Shown piece after piece: positions 12,427 through 26,048 of a stretch of 64,000 bases of DNA. The notes under the pieces are model-generated. The model was not told where the DNA came from. It saw only the letters and a list, made by a program, of their open reading frames with translations, and ran no database searches. Within the stretch, counting starts at the first letter, position 1, and every line of letters starts with the position of its first letter. The translations under genes and the position numbers were made by a program. This DNA is from Trichoplax sp. H2 (lineage: Eukaryota; Placozoa; Uniplacotomia; Trichoplacea). The stretch lies in contig NOWV01000193.1 in the NCBI GenBank assembly GCA_003344405.1, positions 78,057 through 142,056 on the forward strand, given 5' to 3'.

Positions 12427-13832
12427 CTTTTAGTTATGGTACTCCTAGCTTACAGAATACCGTCGCTGTCTGATTACAGATTTGATTAATTATTATCAGA
12501 TTATCGTAGAATAGGAATAGAAATATTTATTTAATACGAATTCTTTGCCGAGAATGAGTCAAGTGCAAAATTTTACAGCTTGGGATTATATTTATTATCA
12601 GAGGTGACTGCTTCCGTATTAAACTTTTCATTAAGCAAGGTTCACATCATTTTGCAGTTCCTTCAAAATTGAAAGGATTAGCAACTTTAGGATTGATTGA
12701 CATAAAATATTAACATTAAGAAATAAAATTCTTTCATCTTCATGAAGCTGTTTAATCGATACATCACGGTACCATTAGCAATTACATTTGATTCGAAAAT
12801 GCTAAAACATAACGGGAAATTGTTTTTCCGAACGATATCTTTATCTACATGGCATCGACTGATGGTTTTATTCTTTAGCAGATAAATACGTAGTAAATAT
12901 TGTATATAATGAAAATTTATCATGAGATAATTCTAGGTATTAACTCAACATTTATTAGCTAATTCGGACGGATAAACTTAAATGCAAAGCGGAAAGGAGA
13001 TAAGTAACTTACATTTTCATGTTTCGTTTAAGTTCATTTAAAGTTAAAAATTTTACGAGTTTTTTTTATGAATGAATAATAGCGTGACTGTTGCTTTTGA
13101 AGATTGTATTGTAATCTTGCTATATTACCGAATTTGAGTAATGACGCTATAACGTTCAAGAGCGATTTTCATTTAAAAATTAGCGATTCATTTTATAACT
13201 TACGGTAAGTTGATAATGAATTTGCTTTAATCCGTCAACTTTTGCTAGGTATCAGTAACTTAATTCGGAAATTAATGTACGAAAGGTAGCGCAAGGTCAG
13301 TATGGTATCTTGAACTATTGTCTTAAAATTCCTTAAGGAACCCGATGCTATACATCTACTTGAAGACATAATAAGGTAGCATATGGTACATATTTAAATG
13401 CTGTGGCAATGATATTTAAAGTATTACTTTTATTATACTTAACATCATGCAACTTGCAACTCCACACTATTGCTGTAAGCGCTCGTATCTGTCTCAATTT
13501 TTTTATAGCTAATAGTGTAAAATTTTGACTATGACTTTCCTTCATTTCGCTTAGATGAATGGGCTAGTACCATAACATATTATGGGACATTGATTACAAT
13601 TGCAAATTGCGAGATAGAAATCTGGTTATCGATTTAAATAATGCACCAATAACGAATATCACAATTTCGGTTACCTTCATTACATAACTATTATAGAAAA
13701 CGAAATATATAAATTGAAGCATGAAAAATTAAAAGTTCTGCATTATACACATATTTCACAATAATATATCTCCATGGATCAATAATATTTTCAAGATGCA
13801 ATATGAGATGTGAAAAACCACTAAATATGTCT
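12427..13832. other. Intergenic, no feature seen
   Basis: AT-rich sequence between the ENT gene and the 3' end of the TMEM18 gene, both on the minus strand. It should contain the ENT promoter, but I see no distinctive motif. The open frames at 12687-12923 and 13348-13545 have no recognisable domain. Confidence 0.5.
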
Positions 13833-15329
13833 TTAGTCAGTCTTTTCTTCCTTAACCACTTTTATGGACCTTTTTAATTCGGCTCGCTTTACGCGAATAA
13901 GCAAAGAACCAGACGTATATAACCAAACGCACTGAGAGTATAAGTTAAAATAATACATCGAATTACGATATTGCTAAATGGATTTTAGTGCTAGATTACT
14001 TAATAAATAACAGAAGGATTGTAATTCTACTTACCACTATAATTAAGCAGTTTATCAACGCAGGAGCGGAAAATACAATAGATATGAATAAGCCTTGCGA
14101 ATCGAAGTACTGTTGACTAGCAAATGATCTAAAGTCAGAGAAGCATTCATTAGAAAAACTGATCTATTTATTAAATGCGTTGAATATAAATTCAATTCAG
14201 TTACAGTATTGATTTATCAATTATGTGCTAAAGTATTATTAAACTGTGTGAGTGAAATAATCTCACCTCCAATTTTGAGCAGCGTATTCATTTACGAATT
14301 GAGTAGACCAAGTCATCAGTACTAAAGCGTTATGAATAGCATAAAAACATCGAATGAATGAATAAGAAATAACATACCAATGCGTAGGCCGCATATGGAC
14401 TGGGGATATTGAACATCACTATCAAAGCTGTGAGTGTGTCTCATAGTGAAGTTTCAATCGGGAGCTTGTTTAAGAGAGCAACTGCACTTTATGTTAATGA
14501 AGGAAATGCACGTTGGTGACCTTGTCCGTATTTATCATCCTTTCACTTATTATAGTTCTACGTATATCGTGCATACGGCGCAATGACAACAATATGTAAT
14601 TTACAATGCAGCATACGTACACGGACGTACGTTTAGTCTAGGTATTTGGCACAAAGTAATTGATCAACTTTATTTGAAAACTACTTTAGAGCTAGTCAAT
14701 GTTAGGGTTATTTGTCCTTTTTATTTTATAGTACTGTATATCTAAATATACAATAAGCATATTTACTTACATAGAGCTAGAAACAATATTGTTTGTAGAT
14801 TTGTTCGATGTCCACTTGATAAGATAAATAGTAAGCATATGACATGGAAGGCTACCAGACCTAGCAACCATCTTTCAGTCCAGTCAATCTGGAATTCACG
14901 TGAATTCATTATATTAAAATTTATACCTGGTATTGCGAAGATGTATTGACCCCAAAATACTCGTCCTTATTAACGTTTGAAGTCTTATCTATTCTTGCTA
15001 TTATAACCACCAGCCAATGAAGATTGTATACTACAGTTAGTTATCCTACATTGATATCCTAACTGCTTTAGATAGCAACTATCAATGCTAATAACGACGA
15101 CAGTACTGCTTTATATTGAAGTCTATCCCTTTCAGCTATACTTGCTTAACAAACACGTCAATTGTGTAACTGGTTTAATTTTGTATCATGTAATCCAGTT
15201 ACGCAACATGGAAAGTCATGTTTACCTTACCGTTAAAATCAATTTCCAAATGCTATCTATAACTTGGCCATTTTCTAAGGCCAATATTGTTTCTATATCT
15301 GCAGCAGCATCGTTATTCGTTTTCGCCAT
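13833..15329 (-). CDS. TMEM18: TMEM18 homologue, 5 exons, 154 aa
   Basis: Exons 15329-15231, 14888-14771, 14321-14267, 14128-14035 and 13931-13833 join in one frame (465 nt, 154 residues plus TAA). TMEM18 is a small multi-pass protein of the nuclear envelope; the human protein has 140 residues. Diagnostic segments are [17 protein letters not shown] at the start of exon 2, NEYAAQNWR across exons 3-4 and [18 protein letters not shown] in exon 4, which is the most conserved part of the family. The tail is lysine/arginine-rich ([10 protein letters not shown], then KVVKEEKTD), like the basic C-terminus of vertebrate TMEM18. The exon 1 start was chosen because its donor is phase 0 and splices directly to ATT GAC TGG behind a TTCCAG acceptor. 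An alternative Met at 14909 would skip exon 1. Confidence 0.92.
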
Positions 15330-15459
15330 TGCTTGTTGAGTCAATTAGTTGGCGTTCAATTATATATGATAACCAAATTTACAAGTATCGATGAATACAA
15401 TCTCACCAGTTAGGCGATCACTTGCAATTGCGATTGACGTACGAAGCAATCAGTCCAGT

Positions 15460-16380
15460 ATATTATGTGTACTACAGTACTGTACAGTTTACAATTTTCT
15501 GTAATATACAAGGAAGAAACTAAATGCAAAGGCTTTTGGAAGCACCTCTAATATCCAATTTACAAGATCGATCCTACAAAGGCCGTTGTTATTGATAAGA
15601 ACGCAGTCTTGCCGTTGCAAACTTACTTTACATCATTGCCAAGCATCCATCCATTGATCGATTGTAATGCAGTAGGAGTATGCGGTGATGTTGTGAACTG
15701 CAATCAATGATCGATCATCTTGGTATAATCGTATTAAGAGATTTCTCATTTTTCGAATTCTCAAGTACTGTAGATCCACGTCACCGATGCTGTACAGCAC
15801 AGTACTGTACTGTACAGTACAGTACACTGTGCAGTACGGTACTGTGGAGTCTAGACTGTACACTGTACTGTCGTACAGTACAGTACAGTACGAGAGACTT
15901 CCAAGGCTTACAGTACAGCACACTGTTCACAGTACTGTACAATACAAACTAGAAGAGAAGAGTGACAACGCTTTATAATGTACTGCACTACGAGTAATTT
16001 CGAGTACTGTACATTGTACAAGTACTGTAGTGAAAAGCCTGTTCGCTCGCAAGTGAACTGCAATCAATGATAGACTTGATAGTTATGGTATAATCGTATT
16101 AAGCGATTTCTCATTTTTCGAATTCGACTGTACTGTACTGTAGATTCACGTCACCGGTACTGTACACTGTGCAGTACACTGTTCAGTACTGTACACTACG
16201 AGGGACTTCTAAGGCTTATAGTACCGTACAGCACAGTACAGTATTAGTCTTAGGTAGAAGTCCTTGACTGTACTGTACAGTGTACAGTACACTACAGTAC
16301 AGTACAGTCAAACCCTAAAAAACTGTACTGTACTGTACACTGTACAATGTACAGTACTGTACAATCTACACGTACAGTAT
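15460..16380. repeat. GTAC-rich palindromic repeat array (right copy)
   Basis: The same GTACAGTAC/GTACTGTAC word family as at 1-1710. It is dense at 15790-15935, 16000-16030, 16130-16185 and 16265-16380, interleaved with unique sequence. It begins about 130 bp upstream of the TMEM18 start codon on the opposite side of the presumed promoter and runs directly into the 104-bp tandem repeat. Confidence 0.8.
15693..16222. repeat. Direct duplication inside the GTAC array
   Basis: Two copies about 360 bp apart begin GTGAACTGCAATCAATGAT at 15693 and 16053. Both continue through GTATAATCGTATTAAG, TTCTCATTTTTCGAATTC and CACGTCACCG, and end near AAGGCTTA before a GTAC run. The unique spacers are conserved while the GTAC runs differ in length. 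Confidence 0.7.
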
Positions 16381-16383
16381 CAT

Positions 16384-16801
16384 CATATATGAATTAATTG
16401 GCGTGTAATTAATTTGTTTAACCTTTATTTCATGCTATGTCCTTGCTCTACCAACTGATATCGATGCCATCATAACGCCAAGTACACCATATGTGAATTA
16501 ATTGGCGTGTAATTAATTTGTTTATCCTTCATTTCATGCTATGTCCTTGCTCTACCAACTGATATAGATGCCAAAATAACGCAAAGTACATCATATATGA
16601 ATTAATTGGCGTGTAATTAATTTGTTTATCCTTCATTTCATGCTATTTCCTTGCTCTACCAACTGATATAGATGCCATAATAACGCAAAGTGCATCATAT
16701 ATGAATTAATTGGCGTGTAATTAATTTGTTTATCCTTCATTTCATATGTTATGTCCTTGCTCTACCAACTCATATGGATACCATGATAACGCAAAGTACA
16801 A
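16384..16801. repeat. 104-bp tandem repeat, 4 copies
   Basis: Four head-to-tail copies begin at 16384, 16488, 16592 and 16696, each carrying GAATTAATTGGCGTGTAAT, then CCTTGCTCTACCAACT and a variant of ATAACGCAAAGT. The first three periods are exactly 104 bp; the fourth has a small insertion. It is noncoding and satellite-like. Confidence 0.85.
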
Positions 16802-17110
16802 TTTATTTATCGTGCAGGCGTATACGTACGTCTATGTTGTTATTTGTTAGCTATGCTCGTATTTAATACTTTTTCCCGAATCGTGCTGTTACAGTAATAA
16901 AAATGAAACTATCGTAAAGCCAATTAGATACGGACGTCTACAACACTAGTATTACAACTTGCTACATTATGTACATGAGGACGAAGAAGTGCATAGTACA
17001 TACTAGACCCATTTATATCCATTGGTCATCGCCTATTAGTGTGTAAACCTTAACTGACTTCATATTGAATGCCCCATGATTTTCGTAAAGCAATTTCTCG
17101 CTGACGCCTG

Positions 17111-17293
17111 TGGTCCTTAGTTTTCACGAATTTTCAACACAATGCCATTCATTTACTGATATAGACTTATAATAATCTTCTATAGATTATGTATTAAGTT
17201 ATGGTCTTTAGTTTTCATGAATTTTCAACTTAATGCCATCCATTTACTTCTATAGACTTATAATAATCTTCTATAGATTATATATTAAGTTAT
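17111..17293. repeat. 91-bp tandem duplication, 2 copies
   Basis: Two copies begin TGGTCCTTAG at 17111 and TGGTCTTTAG at 17202. They share TTTTCAACNNAATGCCAT and CTTATAATAATCTTCTATAG, and both end ATTAAGTTAT. The surrounding 16.8-17.9 kb shows nothing else. Confidence 0.75.
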
Positions 17294-17908
17294 AAGGTAA
17301 GACATGGAAGGAAGTGATAATATTATATCCCTAATAATATTATTAGTGCTATCAAAATTCATGCATATTCGAATATACATTATCATTGTGGTGGTAGCAA
17401 AGTTAATTGCAATCTTCATTTATACTAGTATGTATCACAACGAGGCTTTCATAAAATGAACTAATCAATAAATGGTTTAGTAGGAATTAATTAACATAAG
17501 AATAACAACAACGTCAATGCAAAGATATATTTTAGACGTAGACAGCATTGGCAATGCGTTGTCATGGGAATAAATTAACAAATTCTCCATTTTCTTTAGG
17601 ACAAGAGTCGTTTATCTTTGTCTTTCTGAATAATTAACAAACACAATAGGCGGATAGCGCATGTCCTCATATTCATCTTATAGAGCTATTTTAAGCTATA
17701 CTCAATGCTATAATTTATATATGCTACTGTCTATGTCATCAAAGAATAGGGCATTGGAAATGTTGCTTTAGCAATAGCTAATATCATAAATACAGTCTGT
17801 TCAAAGACACATTAGTTAGTTCAAATAAGATCACAGGGCGCAACGATTGTTTCTATTTGAAATCTCTGAAAAAATATAACTCATTAGGGTTATCAATATT
17901 AAGCCAGA

Positions 17909-19892
17909 ATGGCTACAGGGTTGCAAACACGTACGAAAAAGTCACCAATCGATTTAAACAATCCACTAGCATTGCCTTCGGAATGTCGCTCGCCTCTTTT
18001 AATTTTAAGTATTGGGCAAACAACCATTGGTATAGCATCATTTCTACTAGGAATCATTGGTTTTTTACTCCCAAACAATCAGCTAAATGGCGCAATCGTT
18101 CTTGGAGTCAATATATGGGCAGGATTGATTGTACGTAGAATCCAAAAATTTTAGATGATGTAATCATCGATATTGACAAAAGTTTATGCAATACAGTAAT
18201 GAGTTTATAAAAATCTATTAAATGGTAAGCGTAATGATAAAAGTGTTTATGATGGGAATAGTTCCATCACGGACTTTTCCACGGTAAGAAAGATAGTGAA
18301 TACGATATAAAAAATCATATTAGTCTATCAGTTGAATTGATCAACGCTCGTCAAGTCATTTCTTTACATTTTGAGCTTATACTCTAAAGTTATTGCGTTT
18401 ATGTAAAACTCGGATATTCGTAAAACGTTGGTCTAATGATTATTGAAATACGTTAGTATACTTTCTGTAATGATACCAATCATACTATTACCTACCGGGA
18501 ATAGTTTATTCTTATTACTTTCTCTGCAATTCAATCGTTAGTGCACTTTAATCTCGAATTGATATTAAAAAGTCAACAACGAATTATGTTCCGATCATAT
18601 AAATTTATGACATGTCTTCCTATAATACTAATTATAAACTCGTAAATTAGATGAACGCTACACAGTCAACAATATAGTATCTTACTGTCATATAGTGTAG
18701 TTGTATAATGTCTCTTCCTGTAATACTAATTATCTATAATCGTAAATTTGTAGATTCGGTGAACTCTATAATGTTATTAAGTTTGGCATTAATTTATTTT
18801 CACTCACTCAATATTTATTTCTACCTAATTTTTATCGACGATAAATTTTGCCTGTAGCTGTTTCTGGGCTAGATTTGTAGTGGGCTATTTCATAATATGC
18901 TCAATCGATTTACTAGTACTATAGCTACGATAAACTTATTGATGAGGTAACCGTTAATTACATTGGGTTAAACTTAATAATTTCACTAGGACGAACTTTA
19001 TCAATTACCATTAAATCACTTAACCATTTTATTTTCATCTTTTCCTCGATCAAATTTATAGTACATGTTAACTGGTGCAACTGGCCTTAGCCTTCATAGC
19101 AAGCATCAAAGTTACATGGTGAGCCATTAACGGTTAAAGGAATTTATATATCCACCTTAAACCGGATACATATTGATTTGAAGTAAAATAAGAGGATCAA
19201 AAATTGACAATACTGAAAAATTTTATTTTGTTTCTGTTTGTATCTTTTGTTGAAGATTTGAAATAATTTTCTTTATTTCGTTCTTTAGACACATTTATTT
19301 TTTTCCTTTTCTATGCTGAGTGTGGCTCTGACATTTGTGCACTTTTTTATCTTCCTGGGATTTTCCTTGATTAATGATCGTGCTATTGATACAAATTGGT
19401 TAAGTATCACAAGCGGAGTTCTGGCAGGTTTAGAACTTATATTTAGCTTGATAAGCATGGCATTACTAGGAAATTTCGTTTATTGTCGACCAAATTATAC
19501 GGTAATTTAATAGCAGTACGACTTCATCGTTTTAATTTGACTTATTCCTTAATAATGTTTACAAAATTAGATTTTTAAAAAACCGTCTCATTACTTTACC
19601 GCATCATTAGGCAATCGGATTCGTTGATATAGCAAATATTCAAACGGAAAAGAAAGCTATCCAATATGTTTCACAAACGACGTATCCTCGACAATCAGGT
19701 ATTAAATATTGGCAACAACAAAGGCCATGTACAGTTGTAATACAGCTTGGCCACTATTTTGAATGAATAATCATACCTTTGTTAGCGATCACAATTTATA
19801 AGCTTATAAAATTTTGATGTTTTGTTATAGATTTCTTACATGGAAAGAAGTTACCTGTTCATGAGGCTCTACCGAATTCGTCAATTCCATAA
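17909..19892 (+). CDS. MS4A/CD20-like four-pass protein, 5 exons, 213 aa
   Basis: Exons 17909-18130, 19062-19118, 19289-19501, 19611-19698 and 19831-19892 total 642 nt, with intron phases 0, 0, 0, 1. After a polar N-terminus comes TM1 (LLILSIGQTTIGIASFLLG), then LGVNIWAGLI, which corresponds to the G-x-x-W-G loop of MS4A proteins. A 57-nt exon encodes TM2 (YMLTGATGLSLH), exon 3 encodes TM3 and TM4 (VALTFVHFFIFLGF; VLAGLELIFSLISMALLG, ending VYCR), and two exons encode a polar cytoplasmic tail. The family contains ion-channel-like and receptor-associated surface proteins; no specific role can be given. The layout matches the copies at 24.1 and 33.0 kb, which supports the model. Assignment to MS4A rather than the related TMEM176 group is tentative. 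Confidence 0.75.
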
Positions 19893-20071
19893 AACAGATA
19901 CTGAATTATAGGGGATATGAATAACCAAATAAGGGCCTTATAAATTAGAATAAACTCGACGAAAGTCTATGGATAGACTTCATTATTTCAAAGACAAAAA
20001 TGATTACCGCAAGTATCATTGGCAATTTGAAAGAGAATTAAAGGAAAATTAGCATAATTTCAGGAGAAATG

Positions 20072-20077
20072 AATAAA
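20072..20077 (+). terminator. Candidate polyadenylation signal (AATAAA)
   Basis: AATAAA lies 180 bp after the stop codon of the 17.9-kb MS4A-like gene, on the same strand. Confidence 0.4.
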
Positions 20078-23000
20078 TAATTGGATTCTATACCGTGAGT
20101 TAGACTTGTAGCATCGATGTTGATAAGCCATACTTCTGAAATATGATGTTTTATAAAGACTTCATAAACTGTTATGCCTACTTTCGTTTAGCTAGTAAGG
20201 CATTTTTACTACGAAGTAATGGTAACATATTGCAGCCATGCAATTTTAGATACTTATCAGGATATTAACTTTGTTTTCGGAATTTAAAAAAGTGGATGCT
20301 ATCCATTCAATATGAACATTAAAATTGGGCAACGTATTATTCTGTATCTGCATTAAAGTTGTTATTCTTAATGTTATAAATTTCATAAGCAATCTCCTGC
20401 TGAAATTTTACTGGAATCTAAATGATACTAGCGAACATAGGATCACGCTACGTATTGAAGAATTTCCTGGAGAACTAAATTTAAAGAGTTTTATCAAAAT
20501 ATAATAAATGTTACACTATGGGATTATATAATGATTCATTGTTCGACAAAATCGAAAAATTTAATTTACAGTTTTACTTTACATTTTGAATATAATGGCT
20601 TTTGCTATGCGCTATGTATAAGTTTTGAATTTCTGTTTCATTTGTATGATATGAACAGAATATGAGTCTACTACAATACTGCTTAAGTTTAAAAACTAAC
20701 TGTAAATATGCTTAGTAACAAAGAATATGGAAATATAGGGAATTTTTTTATCCATCATATTTGTATACCGCAATTGAAGCGGTATTATTTTCTAGTTTAT
20801 CATTACTCAACATAATAAATTCAGTACTTTAACCTACATGTTTCATCATTATGATTTTTTTTAATGATTTCAATTTAAAATTTACACTTCTGCCATAGTT
20901 CCCTTAAATTGATCAATGCTTGTATGATATCAGGTAATACTTAATCAAAATTATCGGATATGTGAGATTTTATCAGTGAATATTAATAAAATTTGGCTTT
21001 AACCATCGCACTTGTAGCGTACTCATTCTAATTAAGGATCCTATATTTAAATAGCTATCAGCATCAAGTTTTTTAGCAAGAAATAACTAAGCGTTATTTT
21101 TCGTTATGTATCATACCGGAAATTACTTTGAAACTATGAATTTAATGATGTATCTTAGTATACGGGGACTGGAGTAGTAAAATCAAAAGCGCATTGGTAA
21201 AGTCTCTATGCATTATTATAATTTATTCAGAATATTATGATATCTATCAGATAGCTATTATTCAGTATGAAGAGTTACTATACCTTAGGCTTCAATTATT
21301 TTCACGTTGATTTCGTAGGATAATTGTAACGATTTATGATTGTATACTACGTTTAATTATTAACATGCTTGCGCATTTGCTCATGCTACGGAGAAGAATA
21401 GGCAAGGATTTATCTGCCAAGATATAAGATAGAAACGAATCTTTGACAAAAGATAACCTCTACGGCGGCCTTAAGCTACTCATATGTTATCTATGGGCAT
21501 TGAATAATAGACTAAAGCGATGCAGATACCGTCTTCTTCACTTTCTGTCCTGTATCAATGGTACTACCAATACTATTAAGATTTTTAAATATTTAAATAA
21601 ATTATTGTAATATTTAAAGTTCTATAAGATCGTCCAGCTTTGCATGTAGGTCAGCGACAGCTATGATAATCTGAGGGTAGTAAGTGACTGAAAGAAAACT
21701 AAGAGAAGAATAACAGTAGAGTGTATTTGTTTTAAAGAGTTTGTTAAAGCCATGGTTACGCGTGTTAGAAAACCAGATCAACACATATAGGTCTGCTAGC
21801 GACCGAGAGAATATCAATCAGAAAATAACTGCTTTTGAGGTGATTAAATATTAATATCAATGCATAGTATAATGGATTTAAACCAAATTACACTTTACGT
21901 AATTGCGATATGCAGTACTGTATGACTAGATCAAGTTAAAATGTGATATATATCTAAGATAAAACGCTACTTACTGCCGCTAGACTACGTGAATAAGTAA
22001 ACTCTACGCCATCAAACCATGACTTCTAGAATTGGCATTATAATAGACAAGTAGACCTATTTATTCCTAGCGGAACACTTTAAGGTATCTTGAAAGTTTA
22101 ATAACTTTCTTGATTTTAAATGCTGAATTATATATTCTATTTGACCTTTGAAATAAATACTTGTTGTAAATAAATTATTGATATAAAAGAAATCTGGTAC
22201 TCATGAGAATTTATTAAAATAAAAAGTATTTAACTTTCATAGTAAGAAGGCAGTGGAATTATAATCAGAGAATTAATGGAATATTATAGTTGGAGAGCTA
22301 ATTTAACGACAAAGTTAAAAAGAGTATAACAATATTTACTAAGTTTGATTATATGCAAATCAAGATTTAAGATCAAATCTTGTTTCAATAGCCTACACAA
22401 GATCATTGTATTAAGCCCATCATATGAATGATCTATGAAAATCATTGTTATTAAAGGGTCTGCAGTACTGATAGAGATTAATGAACAATAAAATAACGGG
22501 ATCATAACTGACTATTTTACATAATTAGAATAAGTACAGCCTAGGTATAGACAATTATTGTCATGACCACATTGACTCTTATGCATTTACTGACATTAAT
22601 AGTTAGTAGAATAAAATATACGCGGATTTCTTACCTTTCCAAGTCACAATAGGCCTACAGCACTTTAACTGCTGACAGCAGATGATATTATATTATTTTA
22701 GGGATTGGTATGCAGTGCTCAAGTCAGCATCCAGTATTTTAGGAGAGAAAATAATAGACATCTGAGCCGAATTAAGAGAATATAATCCTACATTTACTTC
22801 ACTTTTTAAGCCCACATAAAATTAAATATTTGGACATCGTGCATTTAATATAGATTCGTAATATCATCAGCAATAGCGTATATATTTCGTGCCGATAAAG
22901 TTATTTTATATTATAACTAGTGTTAATCCCATTCTATGAAAGGATATACTGGGCTAGTAAAGTTCAATAGATATACAGTACTTGATAGGGTTATATTAGA

Positions 23001-24141
23001 TAGGGATGTGTAGCCCGAAACAGGATAATTAATGACAAATAATATTGAAATCTTTTGCTATTTGATCAAGGATCATATCATGCAGCATTAGTGCAATCTT
23101 TAGCATATGGCACTATACAAGTATATAAAGAAGCAGAAAAGTAAGGTGTATATTACATTATGTAGCATTCGATGTCCTTCTGTTTTAAGACGTATTAGTA
23201 ATTTAGATTATGTAAATTTAATATTGACAATTTTATATCAATTAATAGTGTTGCTTAATTTTATATTACAGCGTCATGCATATCTTAATATTATTAAAGT
23301 AATTCTTAAGCCCGTAGAAAAGGATAGCAATAAACTGAATCTTATGATTGAATTATTGCCAAGGCTTAGAATTCATAGGCTTGAAATCAGTAATACCATC
23401 AACAAACGTACGAGCATTATTTTTTATATATTTGCTCTGTAGCAGAGGATACGCGATGGTTTATATTCATTCCTATTTAATTCTATGAACGACAGTGCCT
23501 ATGCTGCTATTTTTAGCTCATTATTGCTTATTCAAAGAATTGAAACAGTAATTATACGCTAGACCATGGAAATAATTATGGACTTCATCACAATCAAATA
23601 GTAGGCAACTTGGATTGTTGTTTTTAATCATAACAATGAAACAATTACCGTTATATTTTGGGTTATTTTTCTCAAGACTATGGCGATCATCTCTTAGTAA
23701 TGACGACATGAATGTCATAATGAAGGATTTGAATAGCTTTGATTTTGATTGTAATGTCTAGCAGGAGATAAAGAAAACTTTAATAATACTGTATTATAAC
23801 TAATAGCATCTCGATGTTTGTATTCCTCCTAATTGTCGAATCAAGCAAATATACTACAGTGTGTGCTATGGATTTAACCAATTTTTTTAGATACGAAGGA
23901 ACTATAGCCTTCCCTGCTGCCCCTGTTATGCTTCAATCTTCATGATTCAAGTTTTTCTTGCAATATTCTATCAGATTGTCAAATAGTTATTAAGAGAATT
24001 ATTTTATAATTACGCAGCCTAGATCGATTAAACTAATCAATTTCTGTTCATTCGATATGAAGTCGAAACCAAGTCGTTTCTGGAAGCAGTTTTGATTAGC
24101 AGCTAACAAATTAATTCATTTCTATCTCTCTCTGTTTTGAA
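20078..24141. other. Intergenic; only weak open frames
   Basis: Long AT-rich interval between the first two plus-strand MS4A-like genes. A 111-codon plus frame at 23107-23442 has no recognisable domain and biased Leu/Ile/Lys content; it may be a relic or chance. I found no splice-bounded MS4A-like exon here and no structural RNA. Confidence 0.45.
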
Positions 24142-26048
24142 ATGGCGGGCTCTTCTGTTTCTATACCTCACCACGAAGATCTTATCGTGTCTCGACAAAT
24201 CCAACGTCTTGCAGTTTACTTTGGGATTTGTCAATTGCTATCCGGCATCGTGTACGTTATTTGCAGTATTATTGCTATCAGCCAATTTCACGATGAAGCT
24301 ATTCCACCAGTTAATTACGGTGTAAATTTTATATCAGGATTAATGGTAAATGCTATTATAAAATATTGTCACGATTAATGGCAAATTCTATTAGGAAATA
24401 TTGCCACGATTATTGCTTAAATTTGCTATTCATTACTGAACTTTAACAAAATATTGCCATTTTCTTTGATTTTATCAACCCGTTGGCTACTTATTTTATA
24501 AAATGCGGTACTTAAACTTAAGGATTATTACTCTTTTCCATTTGATAAATGAGACTTATTCTTAAAATATCAGCTTCTCAGCTTAATTATTGATTTAAAT
24601 CCAAAGTTTTGGTACTTTAGAAACCTTGTCTTTTATTCAATGTTGAATATCAATTAAGTAATGAATGCATCTTGATTCTATATTATTAACCAAAGTAAAG
24701 CTCATTTTATTTGTTATACCTAGTTCTGTTTAACAGGAATTTTGTCAATAATATGCCTATATCAACCGGAATTACAATATGTAAGTTAATACACGTTTAT
24801 TCTGGTGAGTTCATCTTCTTTAAACGGAGAGGTTACTTGAGTGAGTTATGACTTATTTTTCACTTCTGCTTACGAAAACGATTTTCATTATCTAAGTAAG
24901 ATAAATACTTACGTAGATGTTTCCATAATTTTGTCGATAGATCAAAGTCTTACTCGTATCTTCAATTATGAACATTGCTTTATGCACTGTTGTTATTATC
25001 CTGTCAACTAAAGCCATGCTTTATCGTGGATATACTGAAATAACTTGGTACAGCGTAACATTAACCTTTTCAGGTTTCATTAGTATATTTTTCTGCCTGG
25101 CCACGACAATTGCTTCCGCTATCAGCGTCTTCAAGCAGCCGCAACTTAGTAAAAGACAAGAAGTAATAATTATTAAACCAAAGTATCAAATAATTTTAAG
25201 GCTTTATATTCATGAGCGGGGTATAAAGACTATCAAATGTGATTTGAGAGATCATAAATTAAACTTAGGACTTCACTTCAAGTTCATATCATAGATGGCC
25301 TACCATTCTATATTTACTTATCTGAGCAAAATTAAGAAAGAGAAATTGAAACAAAGCAGATTAATTTCTAATGGTTATTTTCATTTCCCTTTTCAGTCTT
25401 GTTCCGAAATAGCCAATATGGTAGTCAATAGACAGACTCAAAGCAATAAAGGTGGTAAGTTGTAGGTCCTTATTCTACAATATAATACAAATTTATTCTT
25501 AATTAGAATGAGAAATAGAGAGACAAGATCAATAACATCCCTTTAGCATTTGAACTTTCCTTGTACTCAATTACACTTATAGATAACTTCCCCATACAAT
25601 TTCCAAAAAAGTAGATAAAATATGTGTGAGCTACCACAAATGAAGTAATCGTATTCCAGCTCTAAAATTCTTATTAACTTATTTTTAATACTGAGAAAAT
25701 TTAGCGATGTTTTAAATATTAATCTATTATTTTATAATAGTAAAATAATTAGTATTAAAGTATATCTGTCACGACAATGAATCTTCATACAATAAATAAA
25801 TATAAGAAGATAGTAGTTTATCACAGAATCAGAACTCTGCAATTAAGGGTAACAGTTGTTTTTAGTTTCGTTGTTTTCAAGGCCATTTGTCTTAAACAGA
25901 AAGCTTTATTCATATCTGTTTTCTTCGCTCTTAGTGACCTGAATATATTGCTTAAGTTTCATTTATATTTTGTATAGCCGTCGGTTTGACTTTCTGTCTT
26001 TCCACTATACTTGTCCATTTCATCGAGATCATGAAAGATGTCGCATAA
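24142..26048 (+). CDS. MS4A/CD20-like four-pass protein, last exon uncertain
   Basis: Exons 24142-24345, 24724-24780 (57 nt), 24941-25162 and 25397-25454 are in phases 0, 0, 0, 1, as in the neighbouring copies. TM1 is YFGICQLLSGIVYVICSII, the loop reads YGVNFISGLM, TM2 is FCLTGILSIICLY, TM3 starts MNIALCTVVIILS, and TM4 runs FSGFISIFFCLATTIASAI into FKQPQLSKRQE. Exon 4 starts SCSEIANMVV. A terminal exon 25978-26048 ending in TAA keeps the frame and would give 203 residues. It is unusually hydrophobic for the tail, however, so the true last exon may lie elsewhere. The gene lacks the W of the loop motif present in the 17.9 and 33.0 kb copies. Confidence 0.65.

Noticed and set aside
14402-14447. 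Possible extra TMEM18 exon behind CTCACAG
   Set aside because: Including it breaks the phase between exons 2 and 3; omitting it gives a direct match to the conserved TMEM18 segment.
16384-16801. CRISPR-like array
   Set aside because: Copies are contiguous 104-bp units without spacers, in an animal-type genome.
22620-22760. Possible further MS4A-like exon on the minus strand ending at a GTAAG donor
   Set aside because: All frames upstream of the donor are interrupted by stops, and no TM segment is readable.
23107-23442. 111-codon plus-strand frame
   Set aside because: No domain, no matching splice context or homologous copy in the window; left as a weak open frame.
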